From: Herbaspirillum sp.
GTDB taxonomy: Bacteria; Pseudomonadota; Gammaproteobacteria; Burkholderiales; Burkholderiaceae_D
Assembly: GCA_028292625.1 (NCBI GenBank)
Contig: JAQGLY010000014.1
Span: forward strand, 186,001-250,000
Length of the DNA stretch: 64,000 nucleotides
Direction of reading: 5' to 3'
This document shows positions 27,078-35,809 of this stretch, piece by piece; positions within the stretch are counted from its first letter, which is position 1; each line of letters begins with the position of its first letter. The notes beneath the pieces were generated by a model, which was not told where the DNA came from, ran no database searches, and saw nothing but the letters and a program-made list of their open reading frames with translations. Position numbers and translations under genes: made by a program.

Positions 27078-28493
27078 ATGTTTTATACCACCCATTCGTC
27101 GCGCAGAAAATCTGATGCCGCGGCTTTGCCCGCACTTGCGCTTACCCTCTTGTTATCGGCGATTTCGGGTCAGGCCCATGCGGCCGACACCTTCGGCAGC
27201 TATGCCAAGCCTTACGCCGCCACCTCTTATTGGAATAGCATGCCGGTGGCGCCGGTGTTGGGAAACAGCGGCATTCCTACCTCGCAATACTATCCGTTGG
27301 TGGGCGAAAGCAGCTCTTCCACAGGCGTGTTCCAGGCCAAAAGCACTGACGGACCGGTGGTCGTCACATCCGACGACGGCGGCCCTTGGGATCCCGATTC
27401 GGGGACCAGGCACGATGTGACGATTCCGCATTGGCCGGCCGACACCAAGCCGGCCGCGGGCGGCGACGGTCATGCGGATATCATCGATCCGATAGCAGGT
27501 GTGGTGTATTCGTTCTGGTTATTGAAGTACGACCAGGGCCGATGGAAGGCTGAGCAAGTCACCTGGTCCAAGCTCGATGGCGGCGGCTGGCCAGACCCGG
27601 CGCATTATTACCAAGGCTCGCGCGCCGCTGGCGTGGCAAGTTCGGCCGGGTTGATTCGGACCGCGGAGATGACCGACGGGCAGCCGTACTTTCATCACGC
27701 CTTGACGATGTCGATGACCAACAATGGGCTGTCCGCAAAGCCAACTTATATATTTCCCGCCACCTCCGCGGACGGTAACGCGGCAACTACCAATACCGGC
27801 CCGTTTCCGGAAGGCGGGCTGATGATGCTGCCAGCCAGTTTCGATGCGCAGGCGCTCAGCAATCCGATGCTGCGGCGTGTCGCCGAAACGCTCAAGCGTT
27901 ACGGCGCGTATGTCACCGACCGCAATTACGGCACACCGTATGAAATCTATGCGGAAATCGGCAGCGGCTTCGACCTGAACAAGAATGGCTGGGATCAGGC
28001 CGCGGCGAACGATCTGGAGAAAATGCGCGTCGCCATGCGCCAGGTTGTTTCCGTCGGCGGCTGGGTGGACGGAAACGGCGCGACATTTACGCCGGATAAC
28101 AATCTCAATATATTGTCGATGCGCGGCAAATGGCAGGCGCAGTCGTCGATGCCTGTCGCTCCATTCGATACAATGCAGCAGGGTGTTGTATTTCCCGCGG
28201 CGCCGACGCAGGCCGTTCAAATGAACAACTGGAATCAGGGGCTGCCGGTGACGACTTGGGGGATTCCCGCGCCTGGCACGAAGATGCGCGTCACGGCGGT
28301 GACAACCGGCGGCGGCAAATTCCGGTTAAGGGCGACAAACGGCAGCGGCACGCTATTCGACACCAATAACATGGATAATGGACAATATGTCGACATTGCG
28401 TGGCCGGGACCGGGCACCAGCTACTGGCTTTACGCCACCAGCGCGGTCAATCAGGTTTCAAGCGTCAGTGTGACCGTAAAAAAGGCACCGTAA
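27078..28493 (+). CDS. Secreted protein of unknown function, first of a tandem paralog pair
   Basis: A 471-residue protein with a clear signal peptide (LALTLLLSAISGQAHA, cut before ADTFGSY). I cannot assign a function. Distinct conserved blocks are YAATSYWNS, DGGPWDPD, IPHWPADTKPAAGGDGHADIIDP, YSFWLL, GLIRTAEM, IFPATSADG, PEGGLMMLPASFDA and RVAETLKRYGAYVTDRN. These resemble a family of extracytoplasmic proteins I have seen in Actinobacteria, also uncharacterised. The C-terminal about 100 residues look like a beta-sandwich. There is no PEP-CTERM tail and no lipobox, so it is probably released or periplasmic. The next gene is a close paralog. Confidence 0.7.
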   Translation: MFYTTHSSRRKSDAAALPALALTLLLSAISGQAHAADTFGSYAKPYAATSYWNSMPVAPVLGNSGIPTSQYYPLVGESSSSTGVFQAKSTDGPVVVTSDDGGPWDPDSGTRHDVTIPHWPADTKPAAGGDGHADIIDPIAGVVYSFWLLKYDQGRWKAEQVTWSKLDGGGWPDPAHYYQGSRAAGVASSAGLIRTAEMTDGQPYFHHALTMSMTNNGLSAKPTYIFPATSADGNAATTNTGPFPEGGLMMLPASFDAQALSNPMLRRVAETLKRYGAYVTDRNYGTPYEIYAEIGSGFDLNKNGWDQAAANDLEKMRVAMRQVVSVGGWVDGNGATFTPDNNLNILSMRGKWQAQSSMPVAPFDTMQQGVVFPAAPTQAVQMNNWNQGLPVTTWGIPAPGTKMRVTAVTTGGGKFRLRATNGSGTLFDTNNMDNGQYVDIAWPGPGTSYWLYATSAVNQVSSVSVTVKKAP

Positions 28494-28507
28494 TTTTGTA
28501 GGGATCG

Positions 28508-28539
28508 CCGGCCGGCGCGGTACGCGCCGGCCGGTTTTT
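28508..28539 (+). terminator. Rho-independent terminator after the first secreted paralog
   Basis: A perfect 12-base-pair GC stem (CCGGCCGGCGCG 28508-28519 with its complement 28523-28534), a three-base loop and five Ts. It should end or reduce transcription after the gene ending at 28493, so the second paralog probably has its own promoter in 28540-28613. Confidence 0.85.
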
Positions 28540-28613
28540 GCGCAGTTCATGACGCATTACATAAACATCGCGCTGGCGCACGCGATATTAAAATAATTCA
28601 GGGGGTAAACTTC

Positions 28614-30053
28614 ATGCTTAACGCAAGACACGTCTCGATCAACCGCAAACCTTATTTTTCCGCAGCAATCGCATTCATTTTATCGCTCTGCCTGGCGTCC
28701 ATCGGCAACGCCGCAGGAGCGAACGACCCGGCCAATGCGCCGTTCGGCAGCTACGAGAAGCCATTCGCCGCAACCTCCTATTGGAACGCCACCCCTGTCA
28801 ATCCGGTCTTGGGAAACAGCGTCGTTCCCGAATCCCTCTATAAGCCGGTGGTGGGCGAAAGCAATTATGCCACCGGCGTCTTCCTGGCGAAAAGCACGGA
28901 CGGTCCGATGGTGGTCACTTCCAGCGATGGCGGTCCCTGGGATCCCGATACGCAGACCAAACACGATGTGATCATTCCCCATTGGCCGGCCGATACGCTG
29001 CCCGCCAGCGGTGGCGACGGTCACGCCGATATCATCGATCCCATCACGGGCATAGTGCATTCGTTTTGGTTATTGAGCAAGAATCCAGCCGGCAAATGGG
29101 TAGCGGTGCAGTACGCGTGGACCAGGCTCGATGGCAGCGGCTGGCCCGATCCCGCGCATTATTTTCAAGGCGCGCGCGCGGCTGGCGTGGCGACCGCGGC
29201 CGGATTGATCCGTACCTGGGAGTTCAACAGCAGTTTGCCGTATTTTCACCATGCGCTGGCGATGTCGTTGACCAACAACGGCCTGGCGGCAAACCCCGCA
29301 TTTGTTTTCCCCGCGACCTCCGCCGACAATACCGCCGCCACCACCAACAACGGCGCCATTCCGGAGGGCGCATTGCTGATGTTGCCGGCCAGTTTCAATG
29401 CGCAGGCGCTTGGCACGCCGGAACTGCGGCGCGTCGCGGAAACGTTGAAGCGCTACGGCGCATACGTGGTCGATCGCAATTACGGCACGCCGTATCAGAT
29501 CTATGCGGAAATCGGCAGCGGGTTCCGCTTGCATAAAAACGGCTGGGACAATGTCGCCGCCGCCGATCTGGAAAAAATCAGGGCCGCTCTGCGCCCGCTG
29601 GTATCGTCGGACGGCTGGCTGGACGGCAACGGCAATCCGTTTACGCCTGATACCAACCTCAACCTGTTGTCGATGCGCGGCTATTGGATTCCGAAGACAT
29701 CGACAACTGTCGGAAAATTCGACTCATGGAAGCAGGCCGTCGTGTTCCCCGCGTCGCCGGCGAAAATGGTCCAGTACAACAATGGAAACCGTGGGCTGGT
29801 GATCCCCTATTGGGCGGTGCCCGCGATCGGCGCGAAAATGCGCGCAAGCTCCGTCACCACCGGCGGCGGCAAGTTCCGGATGAGGGTAAGCGACAAGAAC
29901 GGCAAGCCATTGTTCGACACCAGCGACATGGACAACGGCAAGTATTTTGACTTTGCGTGGCCGGCCAGCGGCGCCATCTTTGAGTTGTATGCGACCAGCG
30001 GCGGCCTGAATGAAGTATCCACCGTCAGCGGCACGATCAAGAAAGCGCCGTAA
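28614..30053 (+). CDS. Secreted protein of unknown function, second of a tandem paralog pair
   Basis: A 479-residue paralog of the preceding gene, aligning along its whole length with most positions identical in the core blocks (FGSYEKPFAATSYWN, GGPWDPD, IPHWPADTLPASGGDGHADII, PEGALLMLPASFNA, RVAETLKRYGAYVVDRNYG). The signal peptide is separate and different (IAFILSLCLASIGNAAG), so divergence is strongest there. A GGGGG-containing ribosome site precedes ATG 28614. The pair lies between two glycosyltransfer blocks of the polysaccharide island, suggesting a role on the secreted polymer (binding, trimming or anchoring), but this is inference. It ends convergently with the GT14 gene. Confidence 0.7.
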   Translation: MLNARHVSINRKPYFSAAIAFILSLCLASIGNAAGANDPANAPFGSYEKPFAATSYWNATPVNPVLGNSVVPESLYKPVVGESNYATGVFLAKSTDGPMVVTSSDGGPWDPDTQTKHDVIIPHWPADTLPASGGDGHADIIDPITGIVHSFWLLSKNPAGKWVAVQYAWTRLDGSGWPDPAHYFQGARAAGVATAAGLIRTWEFNSSLPYFHHALAMSLTNNGLAANPAFVFPATSADNTAATTNNGAIPEGALLMLPASFNAQALGTPELRRVAETLKRYGAYVVDRNYGTPYQIYAEIGSGFRLHKNGWDNVAAADLEKIRAALRPLVSSDGWLDGNGNPFTPDTNLNLLSMRGYWIPKTSTTVGKFDSWKQAVVFPASPAKMVQYNNGNRGLVIPYWAVPAIGAKMRASSVTTGGGKFRMRVSDKNGKPLFDTSDMDNGKYFDFAWPASGAIFELYATSGGLNEVSTVSGTIKKAP

Positions 30054-30081
30054 AGGTTCGGGCGCGGATGCTTGGCCCTAG

Positions 30082-31017
30082 TCAGGCCGACTTGCGCGCG
30101 TGAAATCGCGCCAGCCGCGCCTCGTTCGCGCGCAGGATGGCATTGACCGCCTGCTCCGAGCTATCGTCGAATTTACGGGCGAACAGGACCTCCGCTTTCG
30201 GATGCGGCGAGTTGTTGTTCGGGGCATCCAGTACCACCGCTTCGGTCAGCGCAGGCAGATGCGCGGCGCCTATCATTTCCGGTCCGGTCTGGTCGGGCAT
30301 CCAACTGGTGTAGGTGATGCTGTGCGCTATGTTCTGCTGGAACGGCGAATTCCATAGCAGGGTTTGAAAAAAGAATTCGTCCGGGCAATCGATGTTTTGG
30401 CAAAACCGGGTGAGGTCGGGGTGGTCCCGCATGAAGTCGCGCACATGGCGTGCCGCCGCCGCGGTGATGGCCCACCATTGCGAGCCGGTTACCGGCGTCA
30501 TGCCGCCCAACGCTTTTTTGTAATCGCGTTGCGGGGCAAAGGCATTGATCAGTTTCTGCAGACGCCATTTCACGCGGATAAGCGGCGGGCTGCGGCGCAA
30601 CCAGTAATGCGACAAACGTCCCAGCGTCTTGCCGTAGGCTTCATTGGGCAGGTCGTAGGCCTCGATGAATTCGGCGTCGGCGTAACGTGCAAAAAAATCC
30701 TCGATGTAAACGGTGGGTTGCACCGGAAAACAGGCGCCGCTCAACAACACCAGGCGTTCGAAATCCGGCGCGTGATCCAGCGCCATTTCCATCAGGTTGA
30801 GACTGGCCCGGACCAGCGAAAAATCCGCCCATGCGCCATCCACGCGGTCTTCGCAAAAATAGACATTCGGCAGCCTGCGGGTTTGCGCGAAATCGCCGAT
30901 GTCGGCTTTTTTGTCGATATGAATGAAGATGCTGGCGTGGTCCGAATCCAGCGCCGCGACCAGCTTATGCAGATGAGACGCGTTGTTGTGGGCGAGAATG
31001 AGATAGGCGATCTTCAT
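30082..31017 (-). CDS. Core-2/I-branching type (GT14) glycosyltransferase
   Basis: A 311-residue protein beginning MKIAYLILAHN, with FIHIDKKAD near residue 35 and a LVLLSGACFPV block near 88. These are the GT14 signatures of beta-1,6-N-acetylglucosaminyl- or xylosyltransferase relatives. GSQWWAI at about 165 and CPDEFFFQTLL at about 198 are the conserved acceptor/catalytic segment with its acidic pair. Soluble. It likely adds a branch sugar to the repeat unit. The start ATG 31017 is chosen because an in-frame upstream Met overlaps the previous gene; the upstream stop is eight bases away, so the genes are co-transcribed. Confidence 0.85.
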   Translation of the reverse strand: MKIAYLILAHNNASHLHKLVAALDSDHASIFIHIDKKADIGDFAQTRRLPNVYFCEDRVDGAWADFSLVRASLNLMEMALDHAPDFERLVLLSGACFPVQPTVYIEDFFARYADAEFIEAYDLPNEAYGKTLGRLSHYWLRRSPPLIRVKWRLQKLINAFAPQRDYKKALGGMTPVTGSQWWAITAAAARHVRDFMRDHPDLTRFCQNIDCPDEFFFQTLLWNSPFQQNIAHSITYTSWMPDQTGPEMIGAAHLPALTEAVVLDAPNNNSPHPKAEVLFARKFDDSSEQAVNAILRANEARLARFHARKSA

Positions 31018-31025
31018 AGTCCGAT

Positions 31026-31973
31026 TCACTCCCTGATGATTTTTACCAGCGGGCTTTGTCCTGTCCATTCCGCCATGTAGGTCGAATTTTTACCATAGCT
31101 GTTGTCGATGACAACATTGGGCTTGTCCATCAGGCAGGACAGAATATGCCCATGCAGCCGATCGGTGACCACCAGTTCATAGTGTGACAAGAGCTCGATC
31201 GCCTTGTTCGAAAACCGTTGCGCAACCGGCATCCAGTACCATAGCGCCAATAGTCTGCGCGCGATGACGCCCAGGCCATACCGCCTGAGGCGCCATTCCA
31301 GCTTGCCCAGCACATCGATCCATTTTTTTTCGGCGCCAATCACATCCACCCAGTCGGTGGTTGTCCTGAACGGTATCTCTTTCACGCTTTCCGGCGGTTC
31401 CGGCTTTTCGCTATCGACCCGCTGTATCCGGAGATTGCCTTCCATCGCAGGCTGGGCGTAACGGATCGGATATAAATGATGCGCCATATCGGGCACCAGA
31501 TAAACGTGATCGGTAAATTCACGGGCGATTTCAAGAGAAATCCGGTCGCGCACGAAAAAATGCATATCCGTATGGGCAGACAGCAGCGCCACCGAACGTT
31601 TGCGTGCCTCGTCTCCCGAAAAACAGATCGTTTGCGGCATCAGCACGATGCGGTTGTTCGGGAACGCGGCAATGATTTTTTCGCGCATGGCATGAATATC
31701 GCCATACAGATCGCCGAAATTGCCGCCGCCCTGGAAGACAATGACGTCTCCCGGCTTACACCATTCATGCTTAAAGTAGTAGGTTGCCGAGATGGTCGTC
31801 GGCGTCAGCGAATGCGTTTTGAAAAACTGCATCGTTCCCTGCATGATCAACAAGTCGCCGATATTGTCGTACACCGGTATATCGATGTAATGAAAGCGTC
31901 GTCCTTGTAGTAAATCGTGAATCACATTATGGGACTGCTTGAGTTCCTGCATGATTTCGGAATGACTTTTCAT
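31026..31973 (-). CDS. Polysaccharide pyruvyl transferase family protein
   Basis: A 315-residue cytoplasmic enzyme predicted to add a ketal-linked pyruvate from phosphoenolpyruvate to a sugar of the repeat unit. Family blocks are visible: IPVYDNIGDLLIMQG at about 31-45, VIVFQGGGNFGDLYG at about 78-92, a central MPQTICFSG, FVRDRISLE at about 140, and the C-terminal VVTDRLHGHILSCLM with its His. This is the ExoV/PssM-like group. Between it and the upstream flippase lies a 276-base stretch carrying a flippase remnant. Confidence 0.88.
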   Translation of the reverse strand: MKSHSEIMQELKQSHNVIHDLLQGRRFHYIDIPVYDNIGDLLIMQGTMQFFKTHSLTPTTISATYYFKHEWCKPGDVIVFQGGGNFGDLYGDIHAMREKIIAAFPNNRIVLMPQTICFSGDEARKRSVALLSAHTDMHFFVRDRISLEIAREFTDHVYLVPDMAHHLYPIRYAQPAMEGNLRIQRVDSEKPEPPESVKEIPFRTTTDWVDVIGAEKKWIDVLGKLEWRLRRYGLGVIARRLLALWYWMPVAQRFSNKAIELLSHYELVVTDRLHGHILSCLMDKPNVVIDNSYGKNSTYMAEWTGQSPLVKIIRE

Positions 31974-32054
31974 TACGAGACGCTTTCAGGTTGAAAGAGA
32001 GGAGACTGCACAGTTTCGGGGAAGGTGGTTCTGCGCTGCCGGTATCGACTGCCT

Positions 32055-32155
32055 GGCTGATGCTGGCGTAACGAGAATGTGAGCGATATTCATAGCATGG
32101 TGGACACGCCGGTCAGGCATGAGGTAATGAACGCCAGCGAATAATAGCCGATATA
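32055..32155 (-). pseudogene. Decayed fragment of a second flippase gene
   Basis: Read on the minus strand, this gap encodes CYIGYYSLAFITSCLTGV and then reaches a stop. The intact flippase at 32250 encodes the matching FGYYSLAFTTSRLIGV at about 32808-32856. The DNA match continues past the stop: ATGAATATCGC..TTCTCGTTACGCCAG aligns with ATGAATACCGCC..TTCGCGCTACGCCGG. The fragment is about 100 bases with no usable start. It is a leftover of a duplicated or replaced flippase gene. Confidence 0.6.
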
Positions 32156-32249
32156 GCAACATTTTTGACGCTTCGCAGCAAAATCTTATCAAAAAATTAC
32201 TGCGCCGCTGCCAAATGACGATAATTGGGCTTGCCCCCAAGATGGGGAC

Positions 32250-33584
32250 TCAGGGCAGATTGTCCTGCAGTTGCCGGTTTTTGCGCCATTTCCGCAGGAC
32301 GTTCCTGATGCTCGCCAGAACCTTGCCGATGTCGTCGCGGCTGGGCAGGAACCTCGGCATCGGCTCTTTCAACACCCATGGATAAATCGCCAGCGTGATT
32401 CCCGCGCGCAGCGCTGCGCCCATCAGCATCATCAAGGCCAGATAGATCGATATGTTTTCCTTGGGCAGGAAAGGCAGCAGCGCAACTACCGGCAGCACCG
32501 AGATCAGTTGACGCACCAGCACCAGGCCCGGACGGCCGGCGGCCTCGAAACGCTGTGACAGCGTCCAGCAGGCGCCCGAGATCACGCATTCGAACATCAG
32601 CACGATGAAGGTCGGCGTCATCGCAGAGAATTTCGGCCCGTATACCGTCGGCACCAGCCAGGGCGCCAACACCGCGCCGAGCCCGGCCAGCAGCAGCATC
32701 GGCAGCAAGGTCATGCGGAATGCGGTGTTGATGTGTTTGCTCAGCTCGCCTTCATCCTTGCCGGCGTAGCGCGAATACAAGGCGGTATTCATGGCGTCGT
32801 AGAATACCCCGATCAGGCGCGAGGTCGTGAACGCCAGCGAGTAATAGCCGAATTCGACAATGGTGGCGGCCCTGAGCAGGTAAATCTTGTCGAAGTTGGT
32901 CAGCGCCAGGCCCAGCAGCACGGCGCCGTGCTGATTGAAGGCGAACTGAAGCAGGCTGCGGGAGCCGGCGACCCGCGGCTGTTCGGCGATGACCGGCGTG
33001 AAAACGTTCTTTTTGGCCCAGCGCATCGCGACGGCCATCTGAATCACCATGCAAACGAATTGCGCATACAGCAGGTTGATGAAATCGATGCTTGGGAAGG
33101 TGTACTTGACCACCAGCAGGGCGACCAGATTGAGAACGACCGCCAGCAGCCGCAATACGTTCAGGAAGCTTAGTTTCGCTTGCAACTGCGACAGGTTCAT
33201 GAAGAATGCCTGCACGGACGAGACCAGCGTGAAAATCACGATCAGCAACATCTGATGATGCAATTGCGCTTCCTGATTGAAAAAGAGGCCGATCAGGGAT
33301 AGTCCGCTCGCGAGGCCGGCGACGAACAATGCGGATGCGAATATATATTTCTTGTAATTGAACAGACGGCCGGCGCCGCGGTGATAGATATAGCTGTTGG
33401 CCAGCCCGCAGGAGGCGATCGAGCAAGACAGCGTCACGATCAGCAGCGCGCCGGACAGCAGACCTCGTCCTTCGGGGCCGAGCAGCCGGGTGGTCAGCAC
33501 TGAGGTCAAAAAACTGATTACGGTGACCGCGACGGTGGTGACTAGCGTCGTTCCGGAAGATTTGACGATTTCTCTAAATGACAT
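32250..33584 (-). CDS. Wzx-like oligosaccharide flippase
   Basis: A 444-residue protein with about twelve to fourteen membrane helices, of the polysaccharide-specific MATE-like transporter group. It would move lipid-linked repeat units to the periplasm for the Wzy-like polymerase at 16195. Visible features are the N-terminal SVLTTRLLGPEGRGLLSG block, typical of flippases, and LINLLYAQFVCMV in the middle. The start is ATG 33584 (MSFREIVKSSG) with GGAAGAAA upstream; an in-frame extension of 41 residues lacks family character. It is probably the first gene of the minus-strand operon that continues to the pyruvyl and GT14 transferases. Confidence 0.85.
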   Translation of the reverse strand: MSFREIVKSSGTTLVTTVAVTVISFLTSVLTTRLLGPEGRGLLSGALLIVTLSCSIASCGLANSYIYHRGAGRLFNYKKYIFASALFVAGLASGLSLIGLFFNQEAQLHHQMLLIVIFTLVSSVQAFFMNLSQLQAKLSFLNVLRLLAVVLNLVALLVVKYTFPSIDFINLLYAQFVCMVIQMAVAMRWAKKNVFTPVIAEQPRVAGSRSLLQFAFNQHGAVLLGLALTNFDKIYLLRAATIVEFGYYSLAFTTSRLIGVFYDAMNTALYSRYAGKDEGELSKHINTAFRMTLLPMLLLAGLGAVLAPWLVPTVYGPKFSAMTPTFIVLMFECVISGACWTLSQRFEAAGRPGLVLVRQLISVLPVVALLPFLPKENISIYLALMMLMGAALRAGITLAIYPWVLKEPMPRFLPSRDDIGKVLASIRNVLRKWRKNRQLQDNLP

Positions 33585-34043
33585 GCAGTCTTTTCTTCCC
33601 AGGATTAACCATGAAGCAGCCTGTATGGCCATCGTGGCTGTTAACAAGCCGACGGGCAGTCTGACAGCCGGGCGCAACAGTGATTCCATTGGGCATGAAA
33701 TAAACACGGACGCAGAGCGATGAAATGTAGGAAAAGCGAGGGGTCATGTTGTCTGGATTATAACAATTTGCCGTGCGTAATTTATCATATTGTTGCGCCG
33801 CATGATGAATTTTTCACAATTTGCTTGTCTGAGGTTGGGCTTGATGTGTTGCGGAATTGATTGGCAAATCGCGTCCGCGTCCGGATAGCCAGCCGGGGCG
33901 GGCGGCGATTTTTTTATTCCCGCCGCATGCCGAGCGGTCATCGACAATGCTGCAATTTACCTTAGAATGCCCGCAGCCGGGTCGCGATGCGGCCAATGGC
34001 GGAGCCTTTTAACGGTCTGTATTTGAACGAAATAAGGATAAAT
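33585..34043. promoter_or_regulatory. 459-base divergent intergenic region
   Basis: Lies between the flippase start (minus) and the acetyltransferase start (plus). No convincing gene. The AT-rich segment 33745-33825 is the likely promoter area. It contains ATCAT (33784-33788) and ATGAT (33802-33806) flanking a TGCGCCGCA core, which also occurs in the palindrome upstream of the gene at 38521. Confidence 0.35.
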
Positions 34044-34580
34044 ATGGCGCGTGATGCTGATTGGGAAGCGGATCTGAAACGCTATGGAATGCGGCGGCCC
34101 TTTCTGAAAGAGCAGTCGATCTGGGCGGTGTGGGTGTACCGTTGGGGCCGGCGCATCGATCGCCGTCCGGCCGGTTTCATCCGGCGCATTTATACGGCGG
34201 CTTATTGGCTGGCGTTTCGCTTTGTCGAAACCGCATTCGGCATCAGTATCCCGAAATCGGCCAGCATCGGGCCGGGATTGCGGATCTGGCATTTCGGCAA
34301 TATCTTTCTGCATTCGGACGCCGTGGTCGGCGCCAATTGCACCTTGCGTCACGGCGTGACCATCGGCAATCGCCACGAAGGCGGCCCGGTGCCGGTCGTC
34401 GGCGATGACGTGGAGTTCGGCGCTTATGCCCAGATTTACGGTGGCGTGCATATCGGTAACGGTTGCAGGATTGGCGGCATGGCGGTGGTACTGAGCGATG
34501 TTCCCGATGGCGCCACGGCGGTCGGCGCGCCGGCGCGCATCGTCCCCGCCAAGGCCGGCGGCGCAGCGCTGTCCGACTGA
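34044..34580 (+). CDS. Serine acetyltransferase-like left-handed beta-helix acetyltransferase
   Basis: A 178-residue hexapeptide-repeat acyltransferase that uses acetyl-CoA. The N-terminal half is helical (WVYRWGRRID...). From about residue 88 the hexapeptide rungs start (IPKSASIGPGLRIWHFGNIFLHSDAVVGANCTLRHGVTIG) and end in GAPARIVPAK. The His in the IWHFG segment is in the catalytic position. Its context in the polysaccharide island suggests sugar O-acetylation rather than serine acetylation. ATG 34044 is preferred because AAGGATA lies seven bases upstream; a start at 33987 would extend into poorly conserved sequence. Confidence 0.82.
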   Translation: MARDADWEADLKRYGMRRPFLKEQSIWAVWVYRWGRRIDRRPAGFIRRIYTAAYWLAFRFVETAFGISIPKSASIGPGLRIWHFGNIFLHSDAVVGANCTLRHGVTIGNRHEGGPVPVVGDDVEFGAYAQIYGGVHIGNGCRIGGMAVVLSDVPDGATAVGAPARIVPAKAGGAALSD

Positions 34581-34682
34581 AAAGATGAACGTTCTTTAGT
34601 TTAATTGTTCAATACAATTGAAATTGTTGCATCGCGACAGATTTGTCACTATGCTACTTGTCAAAATGGCAATCAATAATGA

Positions 34683-34705
34683 AATCCGGCTGTTGCCGGA
34701 TTTTT
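34683..34705 (+). terminator. Terminator-like hairpin just upstream of galE
   Basis: AATCCGGC (34683-34690), a four-base loop and GCCGGATT (34695-34702) form a perfect eight-pair stem followed by TTT and A-rich sequence. It lies 103 bases after the acetyltransferase stop and only about 15 bases before the galE start. It may terminate the upstream transcript, or sit in the galE leader as a control element. Confidence 0.6.
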
Positions 34706-34720
34706 AAAATTCGGGATTCT

Positions 34721-35755
34721 ATGACTCGGCAAAAAATACTGGTGACGGGCGGCGCGGGCTATATCGGTTCGCATACCTGCGTGGAATTGCTGCTGGCCGG
34801 CTACGATGTGGTGGTGTTCGACAATCTGTGCAATAGCCGATCGTCGGTGCTGGAACGCGTGGCGCGGATCGCCGGCCGCCAGCCGGCGTTCGTGCAGGGC
34901 GACGTGCGCGACCGCGTTGCGCTGGAACAGGTCTTTGCAGCGCATGCGATCCATGCGGTGATTCATTTCGCCGGCCTCAAAGCGGTCGGGGAATCGGTCG
35001 CCGAGCCCTTGCGCTATTACGATAACAACGTCGGCGGCAGCATCATGCTGTGCGAAACGATGGTCAAATTCGGTGTCCGGAATATCGTGTTCAGTTCGTC
35101 GGCGACAGTCTACGGCGATCCGGCCACGGTTCCGATTACCGAAGATTTTCCGCTGTCGGCGACCAACCCGTACGGCCGCAGCAAACTGATGGTGGAACAG
35201 ATACTGGGCGATCTGTACCTGTCCGATCCCGGCTGGCGCATCGCGCTGCTGCGTTATTTCAATCCGGTCGGCGCGCACGAAAGCGGCCTGATCGGCGAAG
35301 ACCCGAATGGCATCCCCAATAATCTGATGCCGTTCATCGCCCAGGTGGCCGATGGCCGCCGTGAGCAACTGTCGGTGTACGGTAACGATTATCCGACCCC
35401 GGACGGCACCGGCATGCGCGATTACATCCACGTGGTCGATCTGGCGATAGGTCATTTGAAGACCCTGGAAAAGCTGGCCGGCGCGCCCGGCGTTTATATC
35501 TATAACCTGGGCACCGGCCGCGGCAATAGCGTGCTGGAAATGGTCGATGCATTTGAAAAAGCCAGCGGCTGCGCGATTCCTTACCGGATCGTGGCGCGCC
35601 GTCCCGGCGATATCGCGGTGTGTTTCGCGGCCACCGATCTGGCGGCCACGGAATTGGGATGGACGGCGCAGCGCGACATCGGCCAGATGTGCGCGGATAC
35701 CTGGCGCTGGCAATCGCTGGCAAAAAAATTGGCGCAAGACTTTGCGCAGGCGTGA
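34721..35755 (+). CDS. galE: UDP-glucose 4-epimerase
   Basis: Interconverts UDP-glucose and UDP-galactose, supplying galactose to the polysaccharide. The 344-residue length is normal. NAD-binding [10 protein letters not shown] is at about residues 8-17, the catalytic pair YGRSK at about 150-154 with SSSATVYG upstream supplying the Ser, and RYFNPVGAH is the sugar-binding loop. All GalE hallmarks are intact. ATG 34721 has a GGGA site; the in-frame extension upstream covers the terminator-like hairpin and is rejected. Confidence 0.95.
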   Translation: MTRQKILVTGGAGYIGSHTCVELLLAGYDVVVFDNLCNSRSSVLERVARIAGRQPAFVQGDVRDRVALEQVFAAHAIHAVIHFAGLKAVGESVAEPLRYYDNNVGGSIMLCETMVKFGVRNIVFSSSATVYGDPATVPITEDFPLSATNPYGRSKLMVEQILGDLYLSDPGWRIALLRYFNPVGAHESGLIGEDPNGIPNNLMPFIAQVADGRREQLSVYGNDYPTPDGTGMRDYIHVVDLAIGHLKTLEKLAGAPGVYIYNLGTGRGNSVLEMVDAFEKASGCAIPYRIVARRPGDIAVCFAATDLAATELGWTAQRDIGQMCADTWRWQSLAKKLAQDFAQA

Positions 35756-35809
35756 TCAACCGGCAGCGGCGCCTGGCGGCCTGAGCGCCATGGCGTCCAA
35801 GGATGTGCA

